NCBI GenBank assembly: GCA_021464415.1 | Contig: CM038467.1 | Location: 27,707,248 to 27,771,247, forward strand | Source of the DNA: Lonicera japonica | Lineage: Eukaryota > Streptophyta > Magnoliopsida > Dipsacales > Caprifoliaceae | DNA: 64,000 nucleotides | Direction of reading: 5' to 3' | In this document: positions 27,201 to 37,440 of the stretch, piece by piece | Layout: each line of letters begins with the position of its first letter | Position numbering within the stretch: the first letter of the stretch is position 1 | Program-made: the position numbers and the translations under genes | The notes under the pieces: model-generated | What the model was told of the DNA's origin: nothing | Seen by the model: the letters and a program-made list of their open reading frames with translations, nothing else | Databases searched by the model: none

Positions 27201-27744
27201 TAACCAAAAAATTAAACACTCTACAGAGCAAATTTTTGATACATAAGTGAGCACAATATACACCCCCCCCCCCCCTACATAAGGAGTAAACTTGAATGTT
27301 ATATCAAAACAAAATTCGAGCTCGAAAACACTGGCTTGTGGGGATGTATATACATGTGTTATCGCTACTTATCCATAAATGCATACACATACTAGTACCA
27401 ATATTCATTTGGTAGTTTACTTGCCAAATTCATTGATAAATGATACTTCAATTTGGGTGCATATACAGGAGGGAGTAAATTACTTGAACATGAGCATCGT
27501 AGTTGGCGGGGTTAGAGGAGAGCTCCGTTTCTAGGGTTTGTAACTGGAGATTGTCTTGAGCTTCATCGTCGGAATCAGAATCGGACTCCGAACCAGTATC
27601 GTTATCGGTAGTGTTTTTTAGGTTTTGAATTTCTGAAGTGGACTGGTCTTCTGTGACATCCATCGGATCGACTGAGTGTTGAGGCTCTGATGAACTTAGG
27701 GTTTCCGCCATTTCTGAAGCTTGGCGGTGAAGGTCACTGCGCAT
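10418..27744 (-). CDS. EMB140: SART3/Prp24-like U4/U6 snRNP assembly factor (HAT repeats + RRM), 16 exons
   Basis: Proteins of this family reassociate U4 and U6 snRNAs after splicing in the nucleus. I placed exons at 27484-27744, 26636-26769, 26090-26147, 24641-24856, 21839-22114, 20814-20948, 20599-20724, 18378-18422, 17940-18041, 15920-16062, 15692-15815, 15238-15312, 13272-13631, 12078-12170, 11376-11535 and 10418-10692. They join to 860 codons in one frame. An acidic Ser/Asp-rich N-terminus (residues 40-70) leads into HAT (half-a-TPR) repeats with W..Y and A..R motifs (about 80-560), for example GDPARVQILYERAV. A basic Lys-rich linker follows (about 570-670). One RRM follows (about 674-755; RNP2 AFMSNL, RNP1 RGLAYVDF). 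The C-terminus SNDEFRTMFLKN fits the Lsm-interaction motif. Human SART3 has two RRMs and only one is seen here. A second ATG at 27711 has the better plant start context (ATGGC). Intron 13 uses a GC donor. Confidence 0.9.
12220..13200. mobile_element. PIF/Harbinger-type element filling SART3-like intron 13
   Basis: The terminal repeats are GGGTGTGTTTGATAG on the left and CTATCAAACACACCC on the right. TAA occurs immediately outside both ends (12217-12219 and 13201-13203). The 981-bp body has no transposase. It occupies most of an intron of about 1.1 kb (12171-13271), ending 71 bp before the exon 13 donor and 50 bp from the exon 14 acceptor. The insertion appears to have been tolerated as intronic sequence. 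Confidence 0.75.
16200..16720. repeat. Possible degraded transposon in intron 9
   Basis: The left side carries GAATTCGTATCCGATACAC. The right side carries CGTATCGCGTATTCGTATCC followed by ATGCTTCTTAGG. Similar 'GTATCCGTATCC...CTTCTTAG' ends occur in repeats of other plant genomes, as far as I recall. No target duplication or coding sequence was found, so this is only a suggestion. Confidence 0.25.
17327..17772. mobile_element. Probable MITE in intron 9
   Basis: CATCTCCAATGCAA near the left end is the inverted copy of TTGCATTGGAGATG near the right end, followed by CTCTTA. 'AAGAGCATCTCCAATG' is a frequent MITE end in plants. The left end is worn and no target duplication is clear. It is non-coding. 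Confidence 0.4.
18139..18219. repeat. (GGGAGA)n(GA)n microsatellite in intron 8
   Basis: Hexamer GGGAGA units pass into a long GA run of about 80 bp inside intron 8 (18042-18377) of the SART3-like gene. The Arg/Glu- or Ser/Leu-rich reading frames over it are artefacts of the repeat. Confidence 0.95.
19019..19932. mobile_element. Non-autonomous hAT element in SART3-like intron 7
   Basis: The ends are CAGTGTTCTAAAAATCGC on the left and GCGATTTTTAGAACATTG on the right. These are inverted copies with one mismatch. A perfect 8-bp target duplication, AATGGCAG, lies at 19011-19018 and 19933-19940, as expected for hAT transposons. Next to the ends are GC-rich clusters of CTAGGCG words in both orientations. 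The 914-bp element lacks a transposase. Its middle contains CT-rich sequence and several copies of AAAATCAGTGGG (about 19520-19610). Confidence 0.88.
26752..27262. repeat. Degenerate tandem copies of the exon 2 acceptor region in intron 1
   Basis: The stretch from the start of exon 2 into intron 1 (26752-26834) reappears at about 26870-26955 and, more diverged, at 27193-27262. Shared words include TCAAAGCCCT, ATGTACTA, ACCACCA and TGATACATAAGTGAGCA. The 26870 copy keeps an AG just where the true exon 2 acceptor lies. Other shared words further out (CATTGATAAATGATA at about 27150 and 27431) show that longer intron segments were duplicated too. Confidence 0.6.
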
Positions 27745-28455
27745 AACAATCGCTCTCTACTTTGAGGATTGTCCCTACGCCATCTACTGCATTTACGGGG
27801 TGCGATAACGACGCCGTTTCCTCTTCACTGAAGCCTGAAGGCCTTGTCGAGTTGCAAAAAACAAAAATAATAACAATAATATTATTAAAATAATTATACT
27901 TATCACTAAATTAATATACAACTTTTAAAGCAAAGAGTAACTTGTTTTGAGATATGGCTAACCAATGAAAAATATATAAAATAATATTTTTTATTGTTAA
28001 TTTAATTTTTTTCAAGTTATTTTAATTATTTTAGAAAAAAAAATTCTATTATAACATTGTTAACTTTGACCTCTTGTTTTAAAATGCTGATTTTGCCATT
28101 AATCATGATATCTTAAAATATTAACTTTTATAATAAAAACGGTGTTTTTATAATTTATCTTATACATATTTTAAGTGAGTCTTGACATTATTAGATAAAG
28201 AATAATTTTATACTTAGAAAAAAGATTATTGGAAAAAATCATACACACATTAAAAAAAATAAAAAAATCATACACACTAATTTACAGGTATCATTTATTT
28301 GAAAATATAAAAATAAACATAAAATAAATATTGACCTTGCGAGTGTAAATCCTTTTCAATTTGAGTGTATATTTGTTTAATTGTATATACATGTATTTCT
28401 TTCAACTTACGCATATCATTCATTTTAAAATAAAAAATAAACATAACCAGAGATA
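27745..28455. other. 5' flank of the SART3-like gene and AT-rich spacer
   Basis: The first 90 bp upstream of the ATG are less AT-rich and contain ACGACGCCGTTTCC and pyrimidine-rich DNA. They probably hold the 5' untranslated region and core promoter of the minus-strand gene. Beyond about 27850 the sequence is plain AT-rich spacer up to the Mutator-like element. Confidence 0.4.
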
Positions 28456-28464
28456 GTCTAAGTG
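28456..28464. repeat. 9-bp target site duplication, left copy
   Basis: GTCTAAGTG lies directly outside the left inverted repeat of the Mutator-like element. The identical nonamer lies outside the right end at 34875-34883. Confidence 0.92.
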
Positions 28465-29369
28465 GAGTTTTTGGTTAAAGTATGGTACTTTTTAAACTTA
28501 TTTAGGAAACTATGGTACTTTTGAGCTTATTTTGGAAAATGGGGTCGAGCATAAAAACGTGATATGTTATGCCTATTTTACAAAAAAAAATTAAATTAAA
28601 TTTGTAAAAGTGTGAGAAGGTATCACGTTTTTATGTGTAAAAACGTGAGATCTTCTCACACTTTTACGTTCACCAAAATTTTTCCATCCCTGCTCTTACA
28701 TTTTTTCCTTATATCATTTAATTTCTTCTTTATTTCAAATAATGTTTTTTAATTCATTCTCAATTTTTTTCTTTTTTAATCACATGAGATTGATGAAGTC
28801 AAATTTTTATGCTCTTATTTTTTTTCTATATCATTTGTTTTTGTCTTTATTTAGTGGATAAATTATTTTTGATTTACTTTCACATTTTTTTTCTTTTTTT
28901 AATCACATGAGGTTGATGGAGCCATGTTTTTATGTTTTTTTTTTCTATATCATTTGTTTTCGTTTTTATTTCCTGGAAACAATTATTTTTTCTTAATTAT
29001 TTTTTTATTTTGTATTTTAATCTTAGGACTTATCTTACTTTAATTGTTCGATTATTATTAAAATATGAATTAAATTTTCCTATCTACTATTACTATTAAT
29101 TTAATTATTTAGATACAATAAAGATAACTACTAATTTTATTTAACAAAATTATTTAAAAAGATACATGAAGAAAAGTGGACTTACGATAAACCATTACAT
29201 ATAGTTGAAATTATAAATGAACATAAAAGGTAGACATATTATTTTAATCAATTTCCATTTGCATCTGTGCATCTGGAGTCGTTGCCATTTCTTCAGTATT
29301 GTATGCAATGCCCGTGTTCAAAGACTCTGCTTTCCATATGGAAGTTTGGCATACATTGTTCAGCAAATC

Positions 29370-29936
29370 TTATGGGTCGTGTCCATGCAAGGATCCATCT
29401 GTATTGGTTACCCATTCGAACTGAGTTGGTTCATGACTACCGTTGTCCATTGCAGGCTTTTTCGAATTGAACTTTGCTATCAGAAGGACATGTTTATCAA
29501 TAGGCGAAGTCAATGGATGCAGTGAGCTTTGTCCGGAAGCAACCACCCTCCAGTCTTCACCAAACACTTCAAACCAAAACTTGTCAAATAGAGTATAGTC
29601 ATAGTATACCCATTGATTCCACGTAATGTATAAATGTGGTGAGAAAATAATAGGCATGTGATAAGTATTTAGCAAGTACCACAGATATACATAAAATAAA
29701 GGCGTCCAAGAGTGTAAAGGCACGAACGCAAGGGGTGAACGATAAGGAAATTCGAGATTAGGCCAATGATATAAAAAACTGCTTGGCCTCAAAAGAGGAG
29801 GTGGAGTTCGCAACAACCTTTGACACATTGATATAATTCTACGAGCTTTATTTCGCAATAATCGAACTCGTATTTCTCCTTGAATTTCAAATGGAAGAAG
29901 GGGAACCAAATCATCAATTCTTGACGAGTTGGCCAT
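29370..29936 (-). CDS. Unrecognised ORF inside the MULE (188 aa)
   Basis: I do not recognise this protein. It starts MANSSRIDDLVPLL and has a basic early part (RVRLLRNKARRI). A segment rich in Pro, Trp, Tyr and Phe follows (about residues 45-125), with the look of a folded or membrane-associated region. A mixed polar tail ends in TDGSLHGHDP. Coding-like sequence may continue beyond the stop in other frames down to about 29215, which would mean a frameshift. It is on the same strand as the transposase but separated from it. It could be a second MULE gene or a captured host fragment. Confidence 0.4.
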   Translation of the reverse strand: MANSSRIDDLVPLLPFEIQGEIRVRLLRNKARRIISMCQRLLRTPPPLLRPSSFLYHWPNLEFPYRSPLAFVPLHSWTPLFYVYLWYLLNTYHMPIIFSPHLYITWNQWVYYDYTLFDKFWFEVFGEDWRVVASGQSSLHPLTSPIDKHVLLIAKFNSKKPAMDNGSHEPTQFEWVTNTDGSLHGHDP

Positions 29937-30558
29937 GTTTTGTGGCTAGTAAGACGAGAGTAAGATGATAGCTGAATTTTTGTAGTAAGATTGGAGTGAA
30001 ATGAGAGTAATATGAACATAATTATTATATAGGAGTGAAATGGCTAGCTTTTTTTAAACACGTATTGTAAAATCACGCATTGATATAAGTGTTAATTTAT
30101 GACTGAAGTTTTCAGTCATAAACACTGTTATCGCCTTTCATAAAGCTTTTACAGTGATGTGACAGGATAATGAAAAAATATCAAATTTCGTAAAGCTTGA
30201 CACATTGGTTTCTACAGTTTTTACAGTGAATGGTCATATCATGTCTTGAAAATCCAGTACCCTTTACAATTTTATTTATATTTGAAGTGATTCGTCACAT
30301 CACTCATAACAACACATTTAAGTAGAGAACACGTGTATAGTAGAAAACGTAAATATTTTTTTATTAATTAAAAGCTTAATACATAACTAGAGACGAAAAC
30401 TTATATATAAGTGTCCGTGGTTACAAGTTCGATAAAATAAAAACATTACACTTAAAAAAAATTAGAACATAAATAGACATCAACTTAAACATTACACTTG
30501 GAAAAGATTAGAACATAAATAGACATCAACTTAAACATTACATAGTAGATACCAAATC

Positions 30559-30651
30559 TTAATTAATAGTGCTCTTAAGTTGGCTCCAATACATCTTGTA
30601 GGGAAAGTCCACGCCTTCTTCCACCAAGTACATCAGATCGGCATGTTCCTC
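30559..30651 (-). pseudogene. Candidate orphan 3' exon of a MULE gene
   Basis: A good splice acceptor (TTTTTGCAG) is followed by an open 30-codon stretch starting EEHADLMYLVEEG and ending at a TAA. It lies just downstream of where the transposase frame collapses. It may be the terminal exon left after an internal deletion. A duplicated GAAAAATTTAAGTCATT (about 30661 and 30703) marks the probable junction. No domain was recognised. Confidence 0.35.
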
Positions 30652-30683
30652 CTGCAAAAACGAAAAATTTAAGTCATTAAATG

Positions 30684-32210
30684 TTAAAATAGTGAAAAAT
30701 TTAAGTCATTTGCATCCATGGCCATTGCAATAAATAACTTCCCATTATACTTGCCCCGAAGATGTGTCGTGTCTACACTAATAATAGGCCGGCAATGCAC
30801 GAAACCTTCAATAGAACCGCTAAAGGCCCAAAAATTCTTGTCAAAAACACGACTATTCGCATCGAATTGGTTGCTTCTCAACTCATGGATCGTCCATGCG
30901 TTGTTATACTGAATAGACGCCAAGTATCTTGGCATTATCGCATAGGACCCTTTCCAATCGCCAAATAAAGTGGCAATCGCTTTCTGCTTTGCATTCCATG
31001 CTTTCCAATAAGAGACCTTGTAGCCATATTGATCCTTCATATGAGCAACAATAACGCCAATCTTAAGGGCTGGATCAACCTTCAGCATGTGCATTATTTT
31101 GTTTGCAATGAAGTTACTATCCAGATGTTTGTGGCTTAGTTTCAAATGATCAAATCTGCATGTGTGGGGACCCCCCTCGTACTTGGTTATTTCAAATTGA
31201 CCGTGCTTCTTCTTCCTTTGACATGCACGAAGACGCCATTTGCACCCTTTTTGATGTAATTTACACTTAATTGCCCATATATCCGTCTTTGATTTATCAA
31301 CAATATATTCATTAGAATTCTTGATTGCGAACAATTTCACGGCAGTCTTCAAGTCTGCTTTCGTCTCATAAATCAGCCCTTTACGTAGTTCATCTTCACC
31401 CACAAGCTACTCTTGTATTAACACCTCCTCATCCACATTTGTAACCTGAAATCGTGTATAGAAGGGCGGAATATCATTATTAACCTGCCTAATCTCATTC
31501 GGTTCTTCCCATTCATCACTTTCGCTATTGCTCAAATTTTCCATAATTTCATATTCGGTGTCTACGTCCTCTCCAATGTCGTATTCTACTTCAAAGTCAT
31601 AATCTATACCACCTCCTCCCCCAGACGTGGACTCGGTCGGGGGCTGAGATGATTTGTGACCTTTTTTACTAGTGCCACCATAGTTGAGGCGTCTTAATGG
31701 CCGTGAAGTGGAACCGAAGTGAGAAATATGAGGGCCTTCATTGATAGGATCACAAAAGTCCTGATGTGGTACTGGATCAATGTACATAGGGGCAGAATGT
31801 GTTAACGGTGGTGATATGTATGGCCTGGACAAAGGAAAATTTTCGCCAATTGGGTATACATCATAATCCAAATCCACTTTTTCAATATACAAATCAATTG
31901 CATTAACAACTGGAGCATTGGAAATATTTGTCATTGCAAAGTCCAAACTTATATCATCTTTAATCTCATGAAGGAAGTAATTCCAAGTAGTTGTGGTTAC
32001 AAAAAAGGGACATCTACAAGTCATCTTAAGCGTGGACGGTGTACGGTCAATATCCATAACAGAATAAACTTTCTCGACTAATTCTGAGTAAGTGCTGCCT
32101 TCTTCCAGGACAATGCCACTTTCGTGTGGTTTATCTTATGTCCAACCCTGCTCCCCATTAATTATATTGCCACCCCAATAAAGCCGAAGACAGTAACGTC
32201 TACTTCCCAT
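30684..32210 (-). pseudogene. MuDR-type transposase, truncated and interrupted
   Basis: The frame starts at the ATG at 32210 (MGSRRYCLRLYWGG), as in plant MULE transposases. It continues through an acidic Ser/Gly/Asp-rich region into the MuDR DNA-binding domain (about 31100-31403, with KLFAIKNSNEYIVDKSKT and the C..H..C..W..R..C pattern and HTC). It reaches the first part of the catalytic domain (SVDTTHLRGKYNGKLFIAM, with the first catalytic Asp). It ends at 30684, so the later acidic residues and the rest of the core are gone. In-frame stops lie at 32136-32138 and 31404-31406. It cannot encode an active transposase. Confidence 0.85.
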
Positions 32211-34186
32211 TGTCCACCTTCAATACAATAACCCACTTTAGTTTATTTTCAATAAAAATATTTTTAATCGTGGACAACAAATACTAAAGGGGAGCATGGA
32301 CTGAGGCAGAAACTAAACAAGCCATCCCAAACTAAAGGGGAGAATTCGAATTTAAATAAAATTGATGTAATTAAAATATATTATTCAAACTATGTAATTT
32401 ATAAATATAATAAGATTTCGGATTTTTTTTATTTATACATACAATAGAAAGGAGAAAAATGAAAGAAAGCCTTTCGCTCTTATATTCAAAAGTCATAAAT
32501 ATTGCCCATCACTTTTTTTCCTTACCCATCATTTTTGTCGCCCACCCACCTCCACCCACGTGATCCCATTTTCACTCCTTTGTTTTTATCTTTTTTTTTA
32601 TTCTATTAGACTCTTACATTCTCTCTCTCTCTCTTGCATTTTTCTCTTCTATTTCTTCTTCTTTCCTATCTGTTTCTTCCTCTCTTTCCCACTCAAGCAT
32701 ATTTCTTCCACTAACCCTTCATCTATTCTCTTTCTATATCTGTGTATATATGCTTATATATACACATGTTTAAATAATTATAAATCAAAGAAATACAAGA
32801 TCGAATAAATCGAAAGGTGGGCGTTAGTTCCCTTCTTTTTTATTTTTGTATGCGTATGCGTGTATATTATGTATGTATACTGATTAGATCTAAGAAATGT
32901 TTCGTATTTTTTTTTTCAAAAAGATTTTGTATGTATATTATAAATATGTTTGTATATATGGATTTGTTGGTTGTGGAATGAAAGTCGTCAAATTTTTAAT
33001 ATTAAATGCTTTTAAATATATTTCCTTATAGACCTTTCATTCTCATTGGGATTCAAATTATGAAAAAAAAAATTCTTAATATTAAACACTTTTTTGACAT
33101 TTGTCTAAGTAAGGAAAGGGAGGCATTTTCCAACTTGCAGACTATTTCTCCTCGTATGTGTATTTAATATTATAATATATGTATATATGAATGACACATG
33201 CATACGAATGTGTTTGATAATTATATTTATGTGTGTTAAATTTAAATTTTTTTTATTAAGAGAATAAGAAAAAAGTTAACGGATTATAATATTGTTAACA
33301 TAATGTGAATAATTTTAAATATATGTAATTGTTAATTTTATATGGGTGTATAATATATACATATAATATTATATATACTTATATTATTGTCAATTCAATT
33401 TTTTTTTCACCAGAATATAATATTACTTTAAGAATATATCGTATATTTTTAATGTTATATATTACTTTTGACAACAATTCTAATAACTTTAATAATGGTA
33501 CTACCTATATATATATTATATTTATATTTGTGGGTAACGATAATAATAAGATGTGTGAAGTATATTTTTTTTTGAAAGTAATAAATCGGATTTAAATATA
33601 ATTTATTTTACTTAATAAAAAATTCACTTGTTTAAGCAGGGATTGGTAAAACTAGAAAGATGATGAAAATGAAAATGAAAATGAAAACCCATAAAACTCA
33701 AAACCCGATCGATTATCACGCCAAGGAAGGGGTTGAGGGATGACCTACACCCATTAAGATTAATTAAGGTCCCCAAAGTAAACAAAATTCTCTTCGAATT
33801 AACTGAATCTCTACGCAGAGCGATACATACATACATACATACATACATACATACATACATACATACATACATACATACACGGGGGAGAGAGAGAGATGAC
33901 TTTGTGCCCTGTTTCTTTGCCCTTTCAATGAATCAAAAATTCCCACCCAAAAGTCAATCATTCACCCCCTTCCACTAAACCCCCTGATGTCACAATCCAC
34001 TGACCTTCTTCTTCTTGATCCCCCTTACCTCTAATCCTTATTTCTATACTATTACCATTTACAAATAAGCAGAAAAAATCCCATATTTCTATACTACCTC
34101 TAATCCTCACAATAGATCTTCAAATTATCCTATAAAATCAATTAATCATAAAGAAAAAATCAGTTAATGAGATTATCTTGAGTAGA
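32211..34186. other. AT-rich non-coding interior of the MULE
   Basis: This region lies upstream of the transposase start. It contains pyrimidine tracts (32570-32700), a (CATA)n microsatellite at 33833-33879 and no credible coding region. It probably includes the transposase promoter and leader. CTAAAGGGGAG occurs twice at about 32284 and 32333. Confidence 0.5.
33833..33879. repeat. (CATA)n microsatellite
   Basis: About twelve perfect tetranucleotide units lie inside the MULE. The repetitive Met-Tyr-Val-Cys frame over it is not a gene. Confidence 0.95.
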
Positions 34187-34510
34187 TCGGGCAACGAAGA
34201 CGGGAGGAAGCTACGGTGGAGGAAACTCGGCGAGGGAGAGCTATCGACGGTGGCTAGAAGAAGTAGCAAAGAGGGGAAAGCGAGGGAGAGATACAGATCT
34301 ACGGACCTTTGTCGACCGGCGCCGGCGATGGCGACAGACGGCGATGGCAAAGGCGCCGCCGACGGAGGGAGATAGAGAGAGGCAGATCAGCGGGGATGGA
34401 GAGGTACCTGCGGAGACCGACGGGGAGGGAGAGAGGTGATGGGGTGCGAATGAACTGGACGGTGAGGGGCGGCGGCGGCGAGGTGAAGGTTGAAGGAGGC
34501 GACATACGGT
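34187..34510. other. GC-rich purine-biased segment near the right MULE end
   Basis: This block is much richer in G and C than anything around it, with GGCGGCGGCGG and GACGGCGATGG-type words. It is open in more than one frame on both strands, without a recognisable domain. It could be the 5' leader of the transposase transcript or a captured piece of a host gene, as MULEs often carry. The sequence alone does not decide. Confidence 0.4.
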
Positions 34511-34874
34511 GTGAGGATAGAGGTTTGGGTTTTTCGTTTTTTTTTTACTTGAACAAAGATAATGAACGGTGAAAATGGGTGGAAAAATTCACTGAGACTA
34601 AAAACGTGAAAGGGGGTCACGTTTTTACACATAGAAACGTGAGACCAAATCACGTTTTTATGTGTAAAAACGTGAGAACATCTCACACTTTTACAAATCT
34701 AATTTTTTTTTTTATTTTTTTTTTGTAAAATAGGCATAACATATCACGTTTTTAATCGTAAAAACGTGAGACCTTCTCACGTTTTTATGGTCGACCCCAT
34801 TTTCCCAAATAAGCTCAAAAGTACCCTAATTTGCTAAATAAGTTTAAAAACTACCTTACTTTAACCAAAAACTC

Positions 34875-34883
34875 GTCTAAGTG
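34875..34883. repeat. 9-bp target site duplication, right copy
   Basis: GTCTAAGTG is identical to the left copy at 28456-28464 and abuts the right terminal inverted repeat of the MULE. Confidence 0.92.
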
Positions 34884-34956
34884 TGTCTGGGCCCTACCCG
34901 TGGTAGATGAGAGTGACCCTTACATAATTGTTACATTTGGAAAACAATGTTAAAAT

Positions 34957-35185
34957 TGTTTAAAGAAATTAAACATAATCTCCTATCGTTTAGATAGAAT
35001 ATATATTAAATATTTTATTGTGTAAATTGTATATTATGGGCCATAATGTACTTTCTTGTAAATCCTATTTATTATTGTATTTGTACTCTATTTACTATTG
35101 TATTTGTACCCTATTTACTATTGTATTTGTACCCTATTTAAAGGGCTCATTTAATGAAGAATTGAGTAGAGTTATTTCTACGACA
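34957..35185 (+). repeat. Copia 5' LTR (229 bp)
   Basis: It runs from TGTTTAAAGAAATTA to CTACGACA and is followed by TGTTATCAGCAC, a primer-binding-site-like sequence. It contains three copies of a unit of about 24 bp (TTTACTATTGTATTTGTACC), while the 3' LTR has one. This explains most of the length difference. Confidence 0.8.
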
Positions 35186-35293
35186 TGTTATCAGCACACT
35201 CAGACCTAATAAACTTAACCCTAAGAGAAAATTATCATGCCTACCTATTTATTTTTTCTCTGCTATACGGAGGATGAAACTTTTTCTAACTTA

Positions 35294-35294
35294 T

Positions 35295-35329
<35 letters not shown>
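35294..35329. repeat. (TA)n(TG)n microsatellite
   Basis: A TA run passes into a TG run in the leader of the Copia element. Confidence 0.9.
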
Positions 35330-35440
35330 TTATGTAATGTATATATAATATAATTACATATATGGAGGAGCCGATTCTATTTTATTTTATTTTATTTTGA
35401 GAAGCCGCCGCAAGTTATTTTTGCAATTACTATGCTCGTG

Positions 35441-35800
35441 TAATTAAATTTCTGTTTTATTTTAAAAATAGATTTTATTTTAATTAAATTTTTGTTTTAC
35501 TTAAAAGCAGATTTTATTTTAATTAAATTTATGTTTTATTTTAAAAACAGTTTTTATTTTAATTAAATTTTTGTTTTATTTTAAAAACAGATTTTATTTT
35601 AATTAAATTTCTGTTTTACTTAAAAACAGATTTTATTTTAATTAAATTTTTGTTTAATTTTAAAAATAGTTTTTTTTAATTAAATTTCTGTTTAATTTAA
35701 AAAATAGTTTTTATTTTAATTAAATTTTTGTTTTACTTAAAAACATATTTTATTTTAATTAGATTTATGTTTTATTTTAAAAACAGCTTTTATTTTAATT
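35441..35800. repeat. AT-rich minisatellite in the Copia leader
   Basis: About nine tandem copies of a 38-41-bp unit lie here. The common core is AATTAAATTTNTGTTTTA followed by TTTTAAAAACAGNTTTTATTT. Copies differ by a few substitutions and small deletions. It lies between the 5' LTR and gag and is non-coding. Confidence 0.9.
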
Positions 35801-36388
35801 ACCAATTATGCCATATAGAATCCATGTATATATGTGAACCAAATTTTGTAAATCTATCATTGAGATTCATCTACATGTAATTATATATAGATTGTATATA
35901 TATATGTATAGTTTATGTAAATGTGAAACCTCCTTTGTGTATATATATAGTTAAGGATTTAATATATATATATATATATATGAATTTGTTTCTAATGCAA
36001 AAGAACAGTTTGATTTAATGTGGTTTTGAATTCCACCCCCATATACTGACCACTCTGTAGCCAAAATTTACAAAATATTATGCATGCTATATTTGGGATG
36101 GACTAATTAAATTTATAATTGTTATAATTGTGGTAAATCAGCATGCTAAGAAAATTAGAATATTACTTATATTCTTAATTGTTTTATTTAGTATGTCATA
36201 AATTCAACAGTTGTCATGATGATGAAAGTTCATGTGCATTATAGTTACTATGATAAAGTATTTTCATACAGTATCGAAAAATGTGACCATTATAGATCTT
36301 GATTTTTGAAATCTAATTCATAATCCTGAAAAATAACTAACATGGATGTACTCATAACTGTGTAATATCTTCTTTATTATTTATTAAG

Positions 36389-37440
36389 ATGGCCGACTCA
36401 ACTCGACTTGAATTTGATATTTGGGACTTAGAAGGACTTGAGTACCATCGGTGGATTTTTGATGTAGAAATCGCCTTTGTGGCTAAAGAATACTCTGCCA
36501 CACTTACTGACTCGAAAGATCCCACATACAACAGACCGTCTGACAAGGTGAAAGCAAATGTATTAATGTTTCTATGAAAACATATTGACCCTAGTCTACA
36601 CTGGGAATACCTTCAGTTGAAGACACCTAAAGAATTATGGGATGCCCTTAAGGGACGTTTTGGGAACATTCATGACACTTTGCTCCTAGAATTGACCGTT
36701 CAGTGAAATGAAATCAGCTTGCTTAACTTTAAAAAGGTTAACGACTTCAACAAGAACATGTTGCGCCTAAAGGCACGTCTTAACTTCTGTGAAAAGGATC
36801 TCACAGAAGATTATATGATTCATAATACCCTTTTTATTTTTCCTACTTTAGCACTTATACTAGTGAACTAGTATATGCTCGGGTATGATAACAAAAGAAT
36901 CACAACATTCAATAAGCTGATCAACTTACTGCAAGTGGCTTAAAGGCATAATGAGGTTCTTTTGAATAACAATGCTAAGCCCGTCAGGATAAAGAGAATT
37001 CCTGAGGCTAATTACGGTAAAATGAACATAACCCCAATGTAAATGGGATTGGACGTGCTAATCCCTACTCACGTGGCAACAATGTACAACGTGAAAATGG
37101 ATTTGAGAGTTGTGATACTGGTCGTGGAGGTTCTTCCAAAGTATGAAGAAGAAAGGGCGCTATTGAACCTAGTGGTCGGGAAAACAAGATGAAAGATACA
37201 CCTAAAAACCCTCCAGTCAAAAAGGAAAGAGTTGGCGATGAGCCATGTTATAAGTGTGGAGTTGCTGGGCACTAGTACAAGAACTGCCATGCAAGCGTTA
37301 AAATAGTAACGCATCATAAGAGATATCGAGAGTCTAAAGAATAAGAATCTCATTTTATGAATGAAGAATATAATAACGCTAATGTCAACTTCACAATAGC
37401 AGACTTTAGTGGTAAAAAGGACTTTGCTCAATCAATGGAT
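36389..37440 (+). pseudogene. Copia gag remnant with zinc knuckle
   Basis: The frame opens MADSTRLEFDIWDLEG and shows the typical Copia gag pattern (YHRWIFDVEIAF, LWDALKGRFG, LNFCEKDLTEDY). It is broken by stops near 36576 and 36704. A retroviral-type CCHC knuckle follows near 37249 (CYKCGVAGH, then a stop, then C). The protein would package the element's RNA, but this copy cannot be translated intact. Confidence 0.75.

Larger units (their letters stand above)
28465..34874 (-). mobile_element. Mutator-like element (MULE) with long terminal inverted repeats
   Basis: The left end starts GAGTTTTTGGTTAAAGTA and the right end is its inverted copy. Similarity extends about 200 bp inward, through TTTTTAAACTTATTTAG, GGTACTTTTGAGCTTATTT and GATATGTTATGCCTATTT. 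Perfect 9-bp direct repeats flank it, the Mutator hallmark. The subterminal zones contain many copies of TAAAAACGTGA in both orientations. Inside are a broken minus-strand MuDR-type transposase, an orphan 3' exon, an unrecognised second minus-strand ORF and a GC-rich segment. The exact duplication suggests a fairly recent insertion, although the transposase is already dead. Confidence 0.92.

Noticed and set aside
33624..33978. Frames with repeated Met-Tyr-Val-Cys or Thr-Tyr-Ile-His
   Set aside because: Produced by the (CATA)n tetranucleotide repeat; no domain and no flanking coding sequence.
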